This document shows, one piece after another, positions 6,038 to 6,154 of a stretch of DNA of 6,154 bases (the stretch's first letter is position 1; each line of letters starts with the position of its first letter). The stretch spans positions 1 through 6,154 of the forward strand of contig JAGXIS010000113.1 of NCBI GenBank assembly GCA_024635465.1, in the 5' to 3' direction. Both the position numbers and the translations under genes were made by a program. The notes beneath the pieces were generated by a model. It saw nothing but the letters and a program-made list of their open reading frames with translations, was not told the origin of the DNA and did not search any database. This DNA comes from Bacteroidota bacterium (lineage in GTDB: Bacteria; Bacteroidota; Rhodothermia; Balneolales; Balneolaceae).

Positions 6038-6154
6038 CTACGATTTCTTTGCCAGACGTATTTTTTCTTTTGAGATCAGACCGATAGCTATCCAAATCGT
6101 TGTCGCCACAATGAGTGCCGTTGCCGCGAATGGCAGACCAAAGTATACTGAAAA
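6038..6154 (-). CDS. C-terminal end of an integral membrane protein, possibly a sodium:solute symporter (5' end beyond window)
   Basis: The last 38 codons before a TAG at 6040-6038 are open to the right edge. They encode one hydrophobic helix (FGLPFAATALIVATTIWIAI, about residues 5-24 of the fragment) followed by a short basic tail (SKEKIRLAKKS). A final transmembrane helix with a Thr-Thr-x-Trp pattern and a positively charged cytoplasmic tail recalls the C-terminus of sodium:solute symporters, but the fragment is too short to assign a family with confidence. The codon use and the transmembrane character, rather than frame length, support it as real. It lies upstream of serA on the same strand, 155 bases away. 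Confidence 0.6.
   Translation of the reverse strand, partial: FSVYFGLPFAATALIVATTIWIAIGLISKEKIRLAKKS

Noticed and set aside
5913..6095. Minus-strand 60-codon open frame
   Set aside because: It overlaps the end of the membrane-protein gene in another frame, has no ribosome binding site, and its product is not recognisable. The membrane helix in the other frame is more convincing.

Overview
The window looks like chromosomal DNA from a member of the Bacteroidota/Balneolota branch (FCB group). Reasons: moderate-to-low G+C, a cluster of TPR protein, DUF4292 lipoprotein and EnvC-like protein that I associate with this branch, starts that mostly lack a Shine-Dalgarno sequence, several secreted proteins whose signal peptides end in Ala-Gln, and one exact TAnnTTTG promoter-type element. 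A Balneolaceae-type halophile or marine organism is my best guess, but the sequence alone does not prove the genus. No RNA genes, CRISPR arrays, insertion sequences or prophage genes were seen.

Layout. (1) Positions 1-690, minus strand: the N-terminal 230 codons of a secreted protein with a lamin-tail domain followed by a chitobiase/hexosaminidase-type beta domain. It runs off the left edge and its only usable starts are TTG. (2) 691-958: an AT-rich divergent intergenic region with a possible promoter, a tandem heptamer and two small dyads sharing the half-site AGATT. (3) 959-4673, plus strand: a tight three-gene operon with overlapping stop/start codons, encoding a periplasmic TPR protein, a DUF4292 outer-membrane-type lipoprotein, and a coiled-coil plus LytM protein of the EnvC family. 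(4) 4683-5882, minus strand: a D-3-phosphoglycerate dehydrogenase (serA), converging on the operon with only 9 bases between stop codons. (5) 5883-6037: a leader/promoter region for serA, with small inverted repeats. (6) 6038-6154, minus strand: the last 38 codons of a membrane protein, probably a transporter, cut by the right edge.

How the genes work together. The three plus-strand genes are all exported or lipidated and are translationally coupled, so they probably act together at the cell envelope. The EnvC-like protein has lost essentially all LytM zinc ligands, so it should be a regulator (amidase activator type) rather than a peptidase. The TPR and DUF4292 proteins could be scaffold and lipoprotein partners in the periplasm. 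serA starts serine biosynthesis and appears unrelated to the operon. The most interesting point is the extreme degeneration of the LytM site inside a conserved envelope operon. I found no clear sign of a wholly new defence or mobile system here.
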